NCBI RefSeq assembly: GCF_001931675.1
Contig: NZ_CP014839.1
Span: forward strand, 4,154,001-4,218,000
Direction: 5' to 3'
DNA length: 64,000 nt
From: Pandoraea thiooxydans
GTDB taxonomy: Bacteria; Pseudomonadota; Gammaproteobacteria; Burkholderiales; Burkholderiaceae
Shown: positions 9,244 through 20,539 of the stretch, in pieces
Position numbering within the stretch: position 1 is the first letter of the stretch
Layout of the letters: each line of letters begins with the position of its first letter
Notes under the pieces: generated by a model
Told to the model about the DNA's origin: nothing
What the model saw: the letters and a program-made list of their open reading frames with translations, nothing else
Database searches by the model: none
Program-made: the position numbers and the translations under genes

Positions 9244-11289
9244 GTGGATATAACGCAGTTCTACCAAACCTTTTTCGACGAAGCCGAAGAGCTGCTCGCG
9301 GAGATGGAGCATTTGCTGCTCGCGCTCGACGTAAGCGCACCCGACGCGGAGCAGCTCAATGCGATCTTTCGCGCTGCACACTCGATCAAGGGCGGCGCGG
9401 CCACTTTCGGATTCGCGGCGCTGACCGAAACCACGCATTTATTGGAAAACCTTCTAGATCGGGCGCGGCGCGGCGAGTTGGCCTTGCGCACCGAAATGAT
9501 CGACACTTTCCTGGAAACCAAAGACGTGCTGCACCAACAGTTGAATGCCTATCGCTCCTCGAGCGAACCGGATCCGGAGGCCATGGCGCGCATCTGCGCC
9601 GTGCTGCAGGCCCTGGCTCTCGAACAACAGACCGGTGCGCCCGCCGCAGCTGCTGCGCCGGTTGCGCCAGCCGTGCCGTCAACGCCTGTGGCGCCGGCCG
9701 CGGCGGGCCTGCCCGAGCCGTCCAGCGACCATCAGCGCCTGCAAGTCACGCTCAGCGGCGTGAGCACGAAAGATCAGGACTTGCTGGCCGAAGAGCTCGG
9801 CAATCTGGGCGAAATCGTCGCGCGCAGCGCCACCGACACCTCGCTCACGCTATGGCTGGATACCACCTGCGACGCCGACGACATCATCGCCGTGTGCTGC
9901 TTCGTGATCGAGCCAGGGCAGATCGACGTCAAGACCTCGGCATCGACACCGGAGGACGCCGACCACGCGCGCGCGGCACCGGCCGCGCCCGATGCCGCGC
10001 CTGCCGGCGAACCCGCCCAGGCTGTCGCCGAGCACGCCGAACTCGCCGGCGCGTTGCCGTCCGGCGCGGCCGGCCAGCGCCAGGCCGCGGCGGCTGCCCC
10101 CGGCCACGAAAACAGCTCGATCCGGGTCGGGGTCGAAAAAGTCGATCAATTGATCAACCTGGTGGGAGAGCTGGTGATCACGCAGGCCATGCTTGCGCAA
10201 ACCGCCAGCTCGCTCGACCCGGTGCTGCACGACCGCCTCTTCAACGGCATGGGGCAGCTCGAGCGCAATGCGCGCGACCTGCAGGAAGCGGTCATGTCGA
10301 TCCGCATGATGCCGATGGACTACGTGTTCAGCCGCTTCCCGCGCGTGGTGCGCGATCTGGCCAACAAGCTCGGCAAGCAGATCGAACTGGTCACCTTCGG
10401 GCAGGCCACCGAACTCGACAAAAGCCTGATCGAGCGCATCATCGACCCGCTCACCCACCTGGTGCGCAACAGCCTGGACCACGGCATCGAATTGCCGGCG
10501 GTGCGCGTCGCGGCGGGCAAGGAGCCGGTTGGGCAACTGGTCATGTCGGCCGCGCACCAGGGTGGCAACATCGTCATCGAAGTCAGCGACGACGGCGCCG
10601 GGCTGCAGCGCGACAAAATCCTCGCCAAGGCGATCCAGCAGGGCTTGCCGGCCAGCGAGTCGATGAGCGACAGCGAAGTCTGGCAACTGATCTTCGCGCC
10701 GGGCTTCTCCACGGCCGATGCGATCACCGACGTATCGGGCCGGGGCGTCGGCATGGACGTGGTCAAGAACAACATCCAGGACATGGGCGGCCACGTCGAA
10801 ATCCAGTCCACGCGCGGGCGGGGCACCACCACGCGCATCGTGTTGCCGCTCACGCTGGCAATCCTCGACGGCATGTCGGTCAAGGTCGGCCAGGAGATTT
10901 TCATCCTGCCGCTGAACTTCGTCATGGAGTCGCTGCAGCCGGCGGCGGCCGATATTCGCCCGGTGGCCGGCGAAGGCCAGGTCGTATTGGTGCGCGGCGA
11001 ATACCTGCCGCTGGTCGAGCTGCATCGCACCTTCCAGGTGCCCGCGGCGCGCGTCAACCCGACCGAGGGCATCGTCGTCATCCTGCAAGCCGAGGGCCGG
11101 CGCTTCGCGCTGCTGGTCGACGAGCTGGTCGGTCAGCATCAGGTGGTGGTGAAAAACCTCGAGACCAACTATCGAAGAGTGCACGGCATTTCCGCCGCCA
11201 CCATTCTGGGCGACGGCAGCGTGGCGCTGATCGTCGACGTGGCGGCCCTGCAACGCAATAACCGCCAGCTGGCGGCGATTTCTTCTTGA
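9244..11289 (+). CDS. cheA: Chemotaxis histidine kinase CheA
   Basis: CheA autophosphorylates in receptor arrays and passes phosphate to CheY and CheB. The 681-residue protein shows the five-domain order: HPt with His46 in '[12 protein letters not shown]' (P1), an Ala/Pro linker, a P2-like domain (about 160-245), an Ala-rich linker, the dimerisation helix pair ('[17 protein letters not shown]', about 299-315), an ATPase domain with N-box 'RNSLDHGIE', 'DDGAGL' and '[12 protein letters not shown]', and a C-terminal CheW-like domain. The GTG at 9244 sits two bases after the preceding stop and follows GCGGGGA. Length agrees with E. coli CheA (654). Confidence 0.96.
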   Translation: MDITQFYQTFFDEAEELLAEMEHLLLALDVSAPDAEQLNAIFRAAHSIKGGAATFGFAALTETTHLLENLLDRARRGELALRTEMIDTFLETKDVLHQQLNAYRSSSEPDPEAMARICAVLQALALEQQTGAPAAAAAPVAPAVPSTPVAPAAAGLPEPSSDHQRLQVTLSGVSTKDQDLLAEELGNLGEIVARSATDTSLTLWLDTTCDADDIIAVCCFVIEPGQIDVKTSASTPEDADHARAAPAAPDAAPAGEPAQAVAEHAELAGALPSGAAGQRQAAAAAPGHENSSIRVGVEKVDQLINLVGELVITQAMLAQTASSLDPVLHDRLFNGMGQLERNARDLQEAVMSIRMMPMDYVFSRFPRVVRDLANKLGKQIELVTFGQATELDKSLIERIIDPLTHLVRNSLDHGIELPAVRVAAGKEPVGQLVMSAAHQGGNIVIEVSDDGAGLQRDKILAKAIQQGLPASESMSDSEVWQLIFAPGFSTADAITDVSGRGVGMDVVKNNIQDMGGHVEIQSTRGRGTTTRIVLPLTLAILDGMSVKVGQEIFILPLNFVMESLQPAAADIRPVAGEGQVVLVRGEYLPLVELHRTFQVPAARVNPTEGIVVILQAEGRRFALLVDELVGQHQVVVKNLETNYRRVHGISAATILGDGSVALIVDVAALQRNNRQLAAISS

Positions 11290-11300
11290 TCCACGGGAGC

Positions 11301-11825
11301 ATGGCGAATATGGAAAATCTTCAGCAAGAAGCGGGAGCCTCCCGCCACCACATGGCGATGCAGAACGACGGCGACGGCCAGGAGTTTCTGGTGTTCACGC
11401 TGGGCGACGAGGAGTACGGCATCGACATCCTCAAGGTGCAGGAAATCCGCGGCTACGACGCGGTCACGCGCATCGCCAATGCGCCCGACTTCATCAAGGG
11501 CGTGATCAACCTGCGCGGCATCATCGTGCCGATCGTCGACATGCGCATCAAATTCAACCTCGGCCGCGTCGAGTACGACACGCAGACGGTGGTGATCATC
11601 CTGAACGTCGCCAATCGCGTGGTCGGCATGGTCGTCGACGGCGTCTCCGACGTGCTGACGCTGGCGCGCGGCGACATCAAGCCGCCGCCCGAGTTCGGCG
11701 CGACCCTGACCACCGAATACCTCACCGGGCTTGGCACCGTCGAGGGGCGCATGCTGATTCTGATGGACATCGAAAAGCTCATGACCAGCAACGACATGGC
11801 GCTGATCGATCGCGTCGCGAGCTAA
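11301..11825 (+). CDS. cheW: Chemotaxis coupling protein CheW
   Basis: CheW links MCPs to CheA in signalling arrays. The core '[19 protein letters not shown]' and '[19 protein letters not shown]' are almost identical to E. coli CheW, and the whole protein is about 174 residues. The start is uncertain: GGGAG at 11295-11299 is too close to the ATG at 11301 and better spaced for the ATG at 11310; a TTG at 11286 would overlap the cheA stop. Located directly after cheA, as in most enteric and beta-proteobacterial che operons. Confidence 0.95.
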   Translation: MANMENLQQEAGASRHHMAMQNDGDGQEFLVFTLGDEEYGIDILKVQEIRGYDAVTRIANAPDFIKGVINLRGIIVPIVDMRIKFNLGRVEYDTQTVVIILNVANRVVGMVVDGVSDVLTLARGDIKPPPEFGATLTTEYLTGLGTVEGRMLILMDIEKLMTSNDMALIDRVAS

Positions 11826-11851
11826 GGCCGGGGTACGGGGGCGATACGGGT

Positions 11852-11875
11852 AACAGCACGGGCAACAGCACGGGC
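11852..11875. repeat. Two tandem 12-bp units before the first MCP gene
   Basis: AACAGCACGGGC is repeated twice back-to-back in the 98-bp gap between cheW and the PAS-containing MCP gene. It is a small direct repeat, probably replication slippage; no function is suggested. Confidence 0.6.
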
Positions 11876-11923
11876 GACGCCGCGCGTCGCAGGTGAAAAG
11901 ATCAGCCGGAAAGAGAGAGACCG

Positions 11924-14257
11924 ATGAGAAACAACCAGCCGGTGACCGACAACGAATACGTTATCAGCGAGACGGACTATCTGATCTCGCGTACCGACCT
12001 CAAGGGGCGCATTACCTACGCCAACCCGTCATTCATCGAGGTCAGCGGATTTTCGAAAGAGGAATTGATCGGTGCGCCGCATAACATCGTGCGCCATCCG
12101 GACATGCCGTCCGAGGCATTCGACGACCTCTGGAAATCGCTCAAGGCGGGCCAGACCTGGACCGGCCTGGTGAAGAACCGCCGCAAGAACGGCGACTTCT
12201 ATTGGGTGCTGGCCACCGTCAATCCGACGCTGGAGAACGGCAAGGTGGTCGGCTATACGTCCCTGCGGCTCAAGCCGCGTGCCGGCGAAGTCGAGGCGGC
12301 CACCGCCGCCTATGCCAAATTCCGTGCGGGCCGCGCGCGCGGCCTGCGAATCCGGCAGGGGCAGTTGCAGCGCACGGGCCCGCGCGGCTGGATCAGGCTG
12401 CTCAAATTGACAAGCATCAGCGCGCGCCTGACCGGCATGATCGTCACCGGTGCGCTGCTGCTGCTGGCCGTGGGCGGCCTCGGTCTGTTCGGCATGCAGG
12501 CCTCCAACCAAAAGTTGGCCAGCGTCTATCACGGGTCGATGGTGCCGGTCGGGCTGCTCAATACCATCGGTGCCAAGCTCGACCGCAACGCAGTGTTGAT
12601 GTCCACCGCGATCAGCAATCCCAACTTCAATGTGCAAAAGGACAATGCCGACGAAATCGTCCAGAACAACAGCGACATCGACCAGCTGTGGGCGCAGTTC
12701 GCGCCCACCGTGTCGAGCGATCTGAAGCCGGAGGCCGATCGCTTCAACGTGATTCGCAAGCGCTTCAACCAGGACGGCGTGCTCAAGCTGGTGGCGGCGC
12801 TGCGCTCGGCCTCGCCGCAAAGCGAGCAGTTGTACACGCAGGCGGTGCAGCCGGCCTATGGGCCGTTGCGCGACGAGCTCAATTCGCTGGTGCGGCTCGA
12901 GCTGACCCAGGCCGACTATCTGGACGGTCAGGCGCAGCGGCAATTCCGCCTCACGCGCGCGATCATGCTCGGCGGCGTGCTGGCCGGCGTGGTGCTGCTG
13001 GTCCTGCTTGGCACGATCCTGCGCCGCTCGATCGTCAAGCCGCTGGCCCAGGCGCTCGATGCCAGCAAGCAGATCGCCACCGGTAATTTGCTGGTCTCGA
13101 TCGCGTCACAGCGGCGCGACGAAGTCGGGCGGCTGCTGTTCGGCATGGGGGCAATGAAAAACAGTCTGCTGAATATCGTCAGCGACGTGCGCGGCGGCAT
13201 CGACGCGATCGACACGGCGGCGCGGGAGATCTCGGCGGGCAACACGGACCTGTCGGCGCGCACGGAGCAGCAGGCGGCGTCGCTGGAGGAGACGGCCTCG
13301 AGCATGGAAGAGCTGACGGCGACGGTCAAGCAGAACGCGGACAACGCGAAGCAGGCGAGCCAGCTGGCGGTCAACGCGTCGGAGATAGCGGGGCGCGGCG
13401 GAGTGGTGGTGGGCGAGGTGGTGGACACGATGCACGGGATCTCGGGCAGCTCGAAGAAGATCGTGGACATCATCAGCGTGATCGAGAGCATCGCGTTCCA
13501 GACGAACATTCTGGCGCTGAACGCGGCGGTGGAGGCCGCGCGCGCCGGAGAGCAGGGTCGTGGCTTCGCGGTGGTCGCAGGCGAGGTACGCACGCTGGCG
13601 CAGCGCAGCGCGGCGGCGGCCAAGGAGATCAAGGAGCTGATCGAGGACTCGGTGGGCAAGGTGGAGAGCGGCTCGCAGCTGGTGGAGCGGGCGGGCCAGA
13701 CGATGGAAGAGATCGTGCAGGCGGTCAAGCGGGTGACGGACATCATGGGGGAGATCTCGGCGGCGTCGGCCGAGCAAAGCAGCGGGATCGAGCAGGTGAA
13801 CAAGGCGGTCACGCAGATGGACGAGGTGACGCAGCAGAATGCGGCGCTGGTGGAGCAGGCGGCGGCTGCGGCGGGCTCGCTCGAGGAGCAGGCCCATCGC
13901 CTCAAGGGCGCTGTCTCGGTGTTCATGATCGGAAGTGCCGGCGACATAGCCCAGGCCCATGCGATCAAGAAGGCCTCCGACGCACATCCGACCGAGCCGG
14001 CCAGCGCCGCCGTTGCAAACGAAGCGGCCGGGGCGGCCGACCCGCGCAAGGCGGTCGAGTACCCGGCCAGAGCGCGGGGGGCGAGGCCCGGGCGCGGCGC
14101 GGCGGCGAGCCCGGCAGCCAAGCCGGCGCGCGCCGAGGCTCAGCCGGCGCACGACGAAGCACGCGTGCTGCCGATGAGCGCGCATCGCGCCAATGCCCCG
14201 CGCATCGTCAAGAGCGCTGCCAGCGTACCGGCCGGCGACGAATGGGAAGAGTTTTGA
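11924..14257 (+). CDS. Aer-like methyl-accepting chemotaxis protein with N-terminal PAS domain
   Basis: A 777-residue receptor. An N-terminal cytoplasmic PAS domain (about 10-115) has the Aer signature '[13 protein letters not shown]' and '[14 protein letters not shown]', which in Aer accompanies FAD binding and redox sensing. Two membrane helices (about 170-191 and 345-366) enclose a ~150-residue helical, probably periplasmic region, unlike classical Aer, which has a single short membrane hairpin. HAMP and the cytoplasmic signalling hairpin ('[20 protein letters not shown]') follow. The tail is long, Ala/Pro/Arg-rich, and ends in EWEEF, an xWxxF pentapeptide like the CheR/CheB tether of Tar and Tsr. 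From base 13227 the signalling DNA is nearly identical to the next two genes. Confidence 0.93.
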   Translation: MRNNQPVTDNEYVISETDYLISRTDLKGRITYANPSFIEVSGFSKEELIGAPHNIVRHPDMPSEAFDDLWKSLKAGQTWTGLVKNRRKNGDFYWVLATVNPTLENGKVVGYTSLRLKPRAGEVEAATAAYAKFRAGRARGLRIRQGQLQRTGPRGWIRLLKLTSISARLTGMIVTGALLLLAVGGLGLFGMQASNQKLASVYHGSMVPVGLLNTIGAKLDRNAVLMSTAISNPNFNVQKDNADEIVQNNSDIDQLWAQFAPTVSSDLKPEADRFNVIRKRFNQDGVLKLVAALRSASPQSEQLYTQAVQPAYGPLRDELNSLVRLELTQADYLDGQAQRQFRLTRAIMLGGVLAGVVLLVLLGTILRRSIVKPLAQALDASKQIATGNLLVSIASQRRDEVGRLLFGMGAMKNSLLNIVSDVRGGIDAIDTAAREISAGNTDLSARTEQQAASLEETASSMEELTATVKQNADNAKQASQLAVNASEIAGRGGVVVGEVVDTMHGISGSSKKIVDIISVIESIAFQTNILALNAAVEAARAGEQGRGFAVVAGEVRTLAQRSAAAAKEIKELIEDSVGKVESGSQLVERAGQTMEEIVQAVKRVTDIMGEISAASAEQSSGIEQVNKAVTQMDEVTQQNAALVEQAAAAAGSLEEQAHRLKGAVSVFMIGSAGDIAQAHAIKKASDAHPTEPASAAVANEAAGAADPRKAVEYPARARGARPGRGAAASPAAKPARAEAQPAHDEARVLPMSAHRANAPRIVKSAASVPAGDEWEEF
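13227..13924 (+). repeat. Near-identical MCP signalling-domain block, copy 1 of 3
   Basis: About 698 bp encoding the methylation helices and hairpin tip. By eye it differs from copies 2 and 3 at only a handful of bases, for example GAA/GAG at about 13311 and GCGGG/GCGAG at about 13688, while the flanking DNA on both sides is unrelated. Between copies 1 and 2 the similarity begins earlier, at about 13201. Confidence 0.9.
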
Positions 14258-14312
14258 GCTGCGCGGCGCGCGAGTCTCCAAACATACAAGCTAACTTTTT
14301 ATCGATCACATT

Positions 14313-16067
14313 ATGTTCAAGAACCTGACGATCCGCGCCCGCCTGACCATGGCGCTGGGGCTATTCATGGTGCTGCTGGTCGTGGGCGCCGTGCTCGGCA
14401 TCTACTCGCTCAAGCAGAGCAACGATTCGCTGAACCAGACCTACTCCGTCGACGCCGGCTCGATAGCCAATCTGGGACAGACCTCGAATCAATTACTGCA
14501 AGCCCGGCTCACGCTTGCCCGCATCGAGTTCATTGCTGATCCGGGTGACGTCAAGCAGGCCATCGATCTGGTCCAGGACGACATCAAGGCGTCCGACCAG
14601 GCCTGGGCGCGCTACCAGGCGGCGCCCAAGGGCGCGGAAGAAAAGTCGCTTGCCGACAAGGTCGCGGTGGCGCGCCAGGCGGTCGTCGATCAAGGGCTGA
14701 TGCCGGCGCTCAAGGCAATCGAAGCCAGTGACATCGCCGACTATCACTCGAAATCGGTGATGGACATACCGCGCCTGTTCCTGCCTTACGACAGCGCCAT
14801 CGCCAAGCTCTCGGCGATGCAGTTCGCGCGCGCCAAGGCCCGCTTCGAGGCATCGCAAGCGCGCTACCGGACGCTGCTGTGGCTGGTGAGCATCGGCCTG
14901 CTGATCGGCCTGGCGCTGGGCCTGATCACGCGCGTGGCCCTGACCCGCGCGGTGGTCCGGCCGATCGACGACGCCATCGATCATTTCGAGCGCATCGCCG
15001 CAGGCGACCTGAGCGCGCGCATCGACGTGTGGAACGATACCGAGACCGGGCGTCTGTTCAAGAGCATCAAACATATGCAGGACAGCCTGAGCCGCACCAT
15101 CCGCGATGTGCGTGAGGGTACCGACGCGATCGACACGGCGGCGCGGGAGATCTCGGCGGGCAACACGGACCTGTCGGCGCGCACGGAGCAGCAGGCGGCG
15201 TCGCTGGAGGAGACGGCCTCGAGCATGGAGGAGCTGACGGCGACGGTCAAGCAGAACGCGGACAACGCGAAGCAGGCGAGCCAGCTGGCGGTCAACGCGT
15301 CGGAGATAGCGGGGCGCGGCGGAGTGGTGGTGGGCGAGGTGGTGGACACGATGCACGGGATCTCGGGCAGCTCGAAGAAGATCGTGGACATCATCAGCGT
15401 GATCGAGAGCATCGCGTTCCAGACGAACATTCTGGCGCTGAACGCGGCGGTGGAGGCCGCGCGCGCCGGAGAGCAGGGTCGTGGCTTCGCGGTGGTCGCA
15501 GGCGAGGTACGCACGCTGGCGCAGCGCAGCGCGGCGGCGGCCAAGGAGATCAAGGAGCTGATCGAGGACTCGGTGGGCAAGGTGGAGAGCGGCTCGCAGC
15601 TGGTGGAGCGAGCGGGCCAGACGATGGAAGAGATCGTGCAGGCGGTCAAGCGGGTGACGGACATCATGGGGGAGATCTCGGCGGCGTCGGCCGAGCAAAG
15701 CAGCGGGATCGAGCAGGTGAACAAGGCGGTCACGCAGATGGACGAGGTGACGCAGCAGAATGCGGCGCTGGTGGAGCAGGCGGCGGCTGCGGCGGGCTCG
15801 CTCGAAGAGCAGGCTCATCGCCTCAAGGATGCCGTCTCGGTGTTCAAGGTCACTGCCGTCGACGAGTTCGCCGACGCGCGCATGACGGCGCCGGGCACGG
15901 CGGCCGTCGAGCCCTCGACAGTGCCCGAATCGGTTGCCGCGATCGAACCGGCGGTGATGCCGCTGCCGGCGGCGAAGAACCGCACGCGCAAGCCGGCGGT
16001 CGAGGCGGCGCGCGCGCCTGTGCGCACCGGCACCGATAACGGTGCCAGTGACTGGGAAACGTTTTGA
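14313..16067 (+). CDS. Methyl-accepting chemotaxis protein, Tar/Tsr type (four-helix-bundle ligand domain)
   Basis: A 584-residue transmembrane receptor. Membrane helix 1 (about 13-33), a ~155-residue helical periplasmic domain of the four-helix-bundle type ('[18 protein letters not shown]'), membrane helix 2 (about 189-211), HAMP (about 212-265) and the signalling domain ending near residue 511 are visible. The C-terminus is DWETF, one residue from the NWETF pentapeptide of E. coli Tar/Tsr that docks CheR and CheB. The ligand cannot be predicted. It lies 55 bp after the PAS-MCP gene and likely shares its transcript. Confidence 0.94.
   Translation: MFKNLTIRARLTMALGLFMVLLVVGAVLGIYSLKQSNDSLNQTYSVDAGSIANLGQTSNQLLQARLTLARIEFIADPGDVKQAIDLVQDDIKASDQAWARYQAAPKGAEEKSLADKVAVARQAVVDQGLMPALKAIEASDIADYHSKSVMDIPRLFLPYDSAIAKLSAMQFARAKARFEASQARYRTLLWLVSIGLLIGLALGLITRVALTRAVVRPIDDAIDHFERIAAGDLSARIDVWNDTETGRLFKSIKHMQDSLSRTIRDVREGTDAIDTAAREISAGNTDLSARTEQQAASLEETASSMEELTATVKQNADNAKQASQLAVNASEIAGRGGVVVGEVVDTMHGISGSSKKIVDIISVIESIAFQTNILALNAAVEAARAGEQGRGFAVVAGEVRTLAQRSAAAAKEIKELIEDSVGKVESGSQLVERAGQTMEEIVQAVKRVTDIMGEISAASAEQSSGIEQVNKAVTQMDEVTQQNAALVEQAAAAAGSLEEQAHRLKDAVSVFKVTAVDEFADARMTAPGTAAVEPSTVPESVAAIEPAVMPLPAAKNRTRKPAVEAARAPVRTGTDNGASDWETF
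15148..15845 (+). repeat. Near-identical MCP signalling-domain block, copy 2 of 3
   Basis: The counterpart of 13227-13924, offset by 1921 bp. Visible differences include GAGGAG for GAAGAG near 15230, GCGAGC near 15610, CGAAGAG near 15803 and GATGCC for GGCGCT near 15828. Confidence 0.9.
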
Positions 16068-16125
16068 AATGAAGCAAGCAAGCCACGCCGGAAATACAGG
16101 TCAACTACCCAACGAGGAGCCGAAA

Positions 16126-17778
16126 ATGCAGCGGTTAAGTTTGAATGCGAAATTGTGGTCCGCTACGGTCGTCATGCTGGTGGGCATGTTGGTGCTGGTG
16201 GTCTGGGGGGCGCTGCAAACGCGCAACACCATGCTCGAGCAACGCAAGGCCGAGCTCAAGCACATCACTGAAGTTGCCGTGGATATCGCCAAGCTCTATG
16301 CGCAACAGGCGGCCGATCACAAACTCAGCGAGGCCGATGCGCAGCGCGAGGCGATGGAAAAAATCGGTGCCATGCGCTATGGCGCCGACGGCTATTTCTC
16401 GATCAACAATTCGCACAGCGTGATGCTGATGCATCCCATCAAGCCGCAGCTCGTGGGCAAGGATCTGACCGGCTTCAAGGACCCCAACGGCAAGCTGCTG
16501 TTTCCGGCCATCGCCCGCGCCGGCAAGGAGGGCGGAGGCTACGTCGGTTACCTTTGGTCCAAGCCCGGCAGCGAGCAGCCCGTGCCTAAGCTGAGTTATG
16601 TCGGCTATTACCAGCCGTGGGACTGGGACATCGTCACGGGCGCCTATATCGACGACATCAACACCGCGTTTTATGCCAACCTCGCGCGCTACATGGCCGT
16701 GCTGGTAGTGGTCGGCGCGCTCGCCTCGGCAGTCATGCTGCTGATCATTCGCACCATCAAGCGCAGCCTGGGCGGCGATCCCGAATATGCGGCCGGCATC
16801 GCCACCCAGATTGCCGACGGCAACCTGAATGTGAGCGTCAAGGTGCGTGCGGGCGACAACCACAGCCTGCTCCACGCGATGCAACGCATGCAGCAGCAAC
16901 TGGCCGGCACGATCGGCCGGATCCGCAGCGGCACCGATGCGATGACCGTGGCGGCGCGCGAGATCTCGGCGGGCAACACGGACCTGTCGGCGCGCACGGA
17001 GCAGCAGGCGGCGTCGCTGGAGGAGACGGCCTCGAGCATGGAAGAGCTGACGGCGACGGTCAAGCAGAACGCGGACAACGCGAAGCAGGCGAGCCAGCTG
17101 GCGGTCAACGCGTCGGAGATAGCGGGGCGCGGCGGAGTGGTGGTGGGCGAGGTGGTGGACACGATGCACGGGATCTCGGGCAGCTCGAAGAAGATCGTGG
17201 ACATCATCAGCGTGATCGAGAGCATCGCGTTCCAGACGAACATTCTGGCGCTGAACGCGGCGGTGGAGGCCGCGCGCGCCGGAGAGCAGGGTCGTGGCTT
17301 CGCGGTGGTCGCAGGCGAGGTACGCACGCTGGCGCAGCGCAGCGCGGCGGCGGCCAAGGAGATCAAGGAGCTGATCGAGGACTCGGTGGGCAAGGTGGAG
17401 AGCGGCTCGCAGCTGGTGGAGCGAGCGGGCCAGACGATGGAAGAGATCGTGCAGGCGGTCAAGCGGGTGACGGACATCATGGGGGAGATCTCGGCGGCGT
17501 CGGCCGAGCAAAGCAGCGGGATCGAGCAGGTGAACAAGGCGGTCACGCAGATGGACGAGGTGACGCAGCAGAACGCGGCGCTGGTGGAGCAGGCGGCGGC
17601 TGCGGCGGGCTCGCTCGAGGAGCAGGCTCATCGCCTCAAGGATGCCGTCTCGGTGTTCCGCATCGGCCAAGGTGCGGCCGACGTCGTTGCCTTGCGGCAG
17701 CCGGGAAAACCGGTCAGCGACGACCGCCGCGACCGCGAACCGCAGCATGCCCCGGCGCGCAAGCGCGCGCTGGGTTGA
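16126..17778 (+). CDS. Methyl-accepting chemotaxis protein with a single Cache domain
   Basis: A 550-residue receptor. The ATG at 16126 has GAGGAG 6 bp upstream; a GTG at 16042 inside the previous gene is rejected. Membrane helix 1 (about 11-30) is followed by a periplasmic sCache_2-type domain with '[19 protein letters not shown]', '[15 protein letters not shown]' and '[17 protein letters not shown]'. Membrane helix 2 (about 190-212) and a HAMP segment opening 'SLGGDPEYA' come next, then the shared signalling domain. Unlike the two MCPs before it, this one ends in a basic tail (RKRALG) without the xWxxF CheR/CheB tether. Related Cache receptors often bind small organic acids; the ligand here is unknown. 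Confidence 0.94.
   Translation: MQRLSLNAKLWSATVVMLVGMLVLVVWGALQTRNTMLEQRKAELKHITEVAVDIAKLYAQQAADHKLSEADAQREAMEKIGAMRYGADGYFSINNSHSVMLMHPIKPQLVGKDLTGFKDPNGKLLFPAIARAGKEGGGYVGYLWSKPGSEQPVPKLSYVGYYQPWDWDIVTGAYIDDINTAFYANLARYMAVLVVVGALASAVMLLIIRTIKRSLGGDPEYAAGIATQIADGNLNVSVKVRAGDNHSLLHAMQRMQQQLAGTIGRIRSGTDAMTVAAREISAGNTDLSARTEQQAASLEETASSMEELTATVKQNADNAKQASQLAVNASEIAGRGGVVVGEVVDTMHGISGSSKKIVDIISVIESIAFQTNILALNAAVEAARAGEQGRGFAVVAGEVRTLAQRSAAAAKEIKELIEDSVGKVESGSQLVERAGQTMEEIVQAVKRVTDIMGEISAASAEQSSGIEQVNKAVTQMDEVTQQNAALVEQAAAAAGSLEEQAHRLKDAVSVFRIGQGAADVVALRQPGKPVSDDRRDREPQHAPARKRALG
16961..17658 (+). repeat. Near-identical MCP signalling-domain block, copy 3 of 3
   Basis: The counterpart of 13227-13924, offset by 3734 bp. 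Identity starts abruptly at AGATCTCGGCGGGC and ends with GTGTTC, after which the three genes diverge completely. One visible private change is CAGAACGCG for CAGAATGCG near 17572. Confidence 0.9.
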
Positions 17779-17793
17779 TTGCGCGAGAAGCAC

Positions 17794-18726
17794 ATGAGCT
17801 CGCCGCGCAACCCGCCGCTTTCGTCGCCCCCGCCGGGCCTGCCGGCAAGCGCGCGCCCGGCCAGAACGGCCGGGGGCGACTCGGTGCCGGCGCTCGACAG
17901 CGGCCGCGACTTCGTTTTCACCGTCGCGGACTTCGCGCGCATTCGCGACATGATTTACCAACGGGCCGGCATCGCGCTGGCCGAGCACAAGCGGGAAATG
18001 GTCTACAGCCGTCTGGCGCGCCGCATGCGCGCGCTCGGGCTGATGCGTTTTAGCGATTATCTCGACCGGCTCGAGGCCGAGCGCGACTCCGGCGAGTGGG
18101 AAGCCTTCACCAATGCGCTGACCACCAACCTGACCTCGTTCTTTCGGGAGGCGCATCACTTCCCGCTGCTGGCCGAGTTCGCCCGCTCGCGCGCCAGGCC
18201 GCTGTCCATCTGGTGTTGCGCCAGTTCGACCGGCGAAGAGCCGTACTCGATCGCCATGACGCTGCTCGATGCGCTGGGCCCGCGCGCCCAGGCCAGCGTG
18301 CTGGCCACCGACGTCGACACGCAGGTGCTCGCGCGCGGCGCGGCCGGCACCTATGCCGCCGAGCAGGGCGGCAAACTGCCGCCCGAATACCTGCGCCGCT
18401 TCTTTCTGCGCGGCACCGGTGCGAACGCCGGCAAGATCAAGGTGCGGCCCGAAGTCGCCGCCCTGGTGTCGTTCGCGCAGCTCAACCTGCTCGCGCCGCA
18501 ATGGCCGGCGCAGGGTCCCTACGATGCGATTTTTTGCCGCAATGTCATGATCTATTTCGACAAGACCACGCAGCGTCGCATCCTCGAGCGCTTTGCTCCG
18601 CTGCTCAAGCCCGGCGGCCTGCTGTTCGCCGGGCACTCCGAGAACTTCACCTACGTCACGCAGCAATTCCACCTGCGCGGCCAAACCGTCTACGAACTGG
18701 CTCGAGCCGAGGAGCGCGCACCATGA
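17794..18726 (+). CDS. cheR: Chemotaxis protein methyltransferase CheR
   Basis: CheR methylates receptor glutamates using S-adenosylmethionine. The ~310-residue protein has the N-terminal helical domain ('[21 protein letters not shown]'; '[15 protein letters not shown]') and the SAM-binding Rossmann domain ('[16 protein letters not shown]', 'ATDVDTQVL', '[11 protein letters not shown]', 'HSEN'). A proline-rich N-terminal extension of about 45 residues precedes the core. ATG 17794 is preferred over TTG 17779 because GAGAAG stands just upstream. The stop overlaps the cheD start (ATGA), indicating translational coupling. Confidence 0.95.
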   Translation: MSSPRNPPLSSPPPGLPASARPARTAGGDSVPALDSGRDFVFTVADFARIRDMIYQRAGIALAEHKREMVYSRLARRMRALGLMRFSDYLDRLEAERDSGEWEAFTNALTTNLTSFFREAHHFPLLAEFARSRARPLSIWCCASSTGEEPYSIAMTLLDALGPRAQASVLATDVDTQVLARGAAGTYAAEQGGKLPPEYLRRFFLRGTGANAGKIKVRPEVAALVSFAQLNLLAPQWPAQGPYDAIFCRNVMIYFDKTTQRRILERFAPLLKPGGLLFAGHSENFTYVTQQFHLRGQTVYELARAEERAP

Positions 18727-19382
18727 ATGCCCCGGTGCTGGCCAAATCGCTGGCGACCAACCTCTATTTCGACCAGCAGTTCGGCTGCCAGGCAGTCAAG
18801 CTGCTGCCCAGCGAGTACTACGTTACCAATGCCGACATGATGCTGGTCACGGTGCTGGGCTCGTGCGTGGCGGCCTGCGTGCGCGATACCGTAAGCGGCA
18901 TCGGCGGCATGAACCACTTCATGCTGCCCGACGAAAACGACAGCGACCGCCTGTTGTCGGCTTCGATGCGTTACGGCGCTTATGCGATGGAAATGCTGCT
19001 CAACGAGCTGATCAAGGCGGGCGCGCGCCGCGAGCGGCTCGAGGCCAAAGTGTTCGGCGGCGGCGCGGTGCTCGCCGGCATGACCACGCTCAACATTGGC
19101 GATCGCAACGCACAGTTCGTACTGCGCTATCTCGAAGTCGAGCAGATCAAGGTAACCGCTCAGGACCTGCTCGGCGCGCAACCGCGCAAGGTTTGCTTCA
19201 TGCCGCGCAGCGGCAAGGTCATGGTCAAGAAATTGGGTCAGCGCGGCGACGACGCGATCGTCGTCAAGCGCGAGCAGGATTACGCCCGGCAGTTGCGCGG
19301 CAACCAGGTGCGCGGCGCGGTCGAGCTATTTTCCTCGCCGGCGCGCGCCGCGCGCCAGGCGAGTGTGGCGGAGGAAACTTGA
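18723..19382 (+). CDS. cheD: Chemoreceptor glutamine deamidase CheD
   Basis: CheD deamidates glutamines on MCPs, creating methylatable glutamates. The 219-residue protein shows the catalytic pair Cys48 ('[12 protein letters not shown]') and His65 ('GGMNHFMLP'), and the conserved '[10 protein letters not shown]' and '[13 protein letters not shown]' segments. It begins inside the cheR stop and its own stop overlaps the cheB start, so cheR-cheD-cheB form a tightly coupled set. CheD is absent from E. coli but usual in Burkholderiales. Confidence 0.95.
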   Translation: MNAPVLAKSLATNLYFDQQFGCQAVKLLPSEYYVTNADMMLVTVLGSCVAACVRDTVSGIGGMNHFMLPDENDSDRLLSASMRYGAYAMEMLLNELIKAGARRERLEAKVFGGGAVLAGMTTLNIGDRNAQFVLRYLEVEQIKVTAQDLLGAQPRKVCFMPRSGKVMVKKLGQRGDDAIVVKREQDYARQLRGNQVRGAVELFSSPARAARQASVAEET

Positions 19383-20455
19383 AAGAGAAAATCAAAGTCC
19401 TGTGCGTGGACGACTCGGCGCTGGTGCGCAGCCTGATGACCGAGATCATCAATGAGCAGCCCGACATGACGGTGGTGGCGACCGCGCCCGATCCGCTGGT
19501 CGCGCGCGACCTGATCAAGCGCCACGACCCGGACGTGCTGACGCTGGACGTCGAGATGCCGCGCATGGACGGGCTCGACTTCCTGGAAAAACTCATGCGC
19601 CTGCGCCCGATGCCAGTGGTGATGGTGTCGTCGCTGACCGAGCGCAATTCCGAAATCACCCTGCGCGCGCTCGAGCTGGGCGCGGTCGATTTCGTCACCA
19701 AGCCGCGCCTGGGCATTCGCGACGGGCTGCTCGAATACGGCGAGATGATTGCCGACAAGATTCGTGCCGCGGCGGGCGCGCGCATCAAAAGCGCGGTGCC
19801 GCGTTATCTGAAGCCTGCCGCCAGCGAGGAAGTGCCGCTGCTGCGCAATCCGCTGGTCAGCACGGAAAAACTGATTATCATCGGCGCCTCGACCGGCGGC
19901 ACCGAAGCGATCCGCGAAGTGCTGCTGCCGTTGCCGCCGGATTGCCCGGCGATCCTGATCACCCAGCATATGCCGGCCGGCTTCACGCGCTCGTTCGCGC
20001 AGCGCCTGAATTCGTTGTGCCGGATCACCGTCAAGGAAGCCGAGCACGGCGAGCGGGTCTTGCCGGGGCACGCCTACATCGCGCCGGGCGACACGCACTT
20101 GCGGCTCTCGCGCAGCGGCGCGAACTATGTCGCGCTGCTCGATCAGGGGCCGCCGGTGAACCGGCACCGGCCGTCGGTCGATGTATTGTTTCAATCGGCG
20201 GCCGAACATGCCGGGCGCAACGCGGTCGGGGTGATCCTCACCGGCATGGGGCGCGACGGCGCGGCCGGGCTGCTGAGCATGCGTCAGGCCGGCGCGCATA
20301 CGCTGGCGCAGGACGAGGCCAGTTGCGTGGTGTTCGGCATGCCGCGCGAGGCGATCGCGCTGGGCGGCGCCGACGAGATCGTGCCGCTGAGCCAGATGGC
20401 GCGGCACGTGATGCAGCAAATCGCGAAATTCGGAGAGCGGGTGCAGCGCGTATAG
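19379..20455 (+). CDS. cheB: Protein-glutamate methylesterase/deamidase CheB
   Basis: CheB removes receptor methyl groups when phosphorylated by CheA. The 358-residue protein has a receiver domain (D11, D12, phospho-acceptor D57, lysine in 'VTKPR'), a linker and the methylesterase domain with catalytic Ser171 ('[10 protein letters not shown]'), His197 ('TQHMPAGFT') and Asp293 ('GMGRDGAAG'). No ATG fits: TTG at 19379 overlaps the cheD stop as TTGA and GGAGGAA lies 5 bp upstream, so a TTG start is chosen. Confidence 0.95.
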   Translation: MKEKIKVLCVDDSALVRSLMTEIINEQPDMTVVATAPDPLVARDLIKRHDPDVLTLDVEMPRMDGLDFLEKLMRLRPMPVVMVSSLTERNSEITLRALELGAVDFVTKPRLGIRDGLLEYGEMIADKIRAAAGARIKSAVPRYLKPAASEEVPLLRNPLVSTEKLIIIGASTGGTEAIREVLLPLPPDCPAILITQHMPAGFTRSFAQRLNSLCRITVKEAEHGERVLPGHAYIAPGDTHLRLSRSGANYVALLDQGPPVNRHRPSVDVLFQSAAEHAGRNAVGVILTGMGRDGAAGLLSMRQAGAHTLAQDEASCVVFGMPREAIALGGADEIVPLSQMARHVMQQIAKFGERVQRV

Positions 20456-20539
20456 TGTGCCAATGCGGGTGAGCCAAAACGGGTGAGCCAATACGGCGCT
20501 GCCGGGTAAGTTGGGCCAGTTAGCAATAGTGGAGTGATG

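Noticed and set aside
16135-18684. 849-codon open frame antisense to the Cache-MCP and cheR genes
   Set aside because: High-GC codon bias of the sense genes leaves the opposite strand open. The translation is Arg/Leu/His-rich without domains, and the same frame recurs opposite the other two MCP copies.
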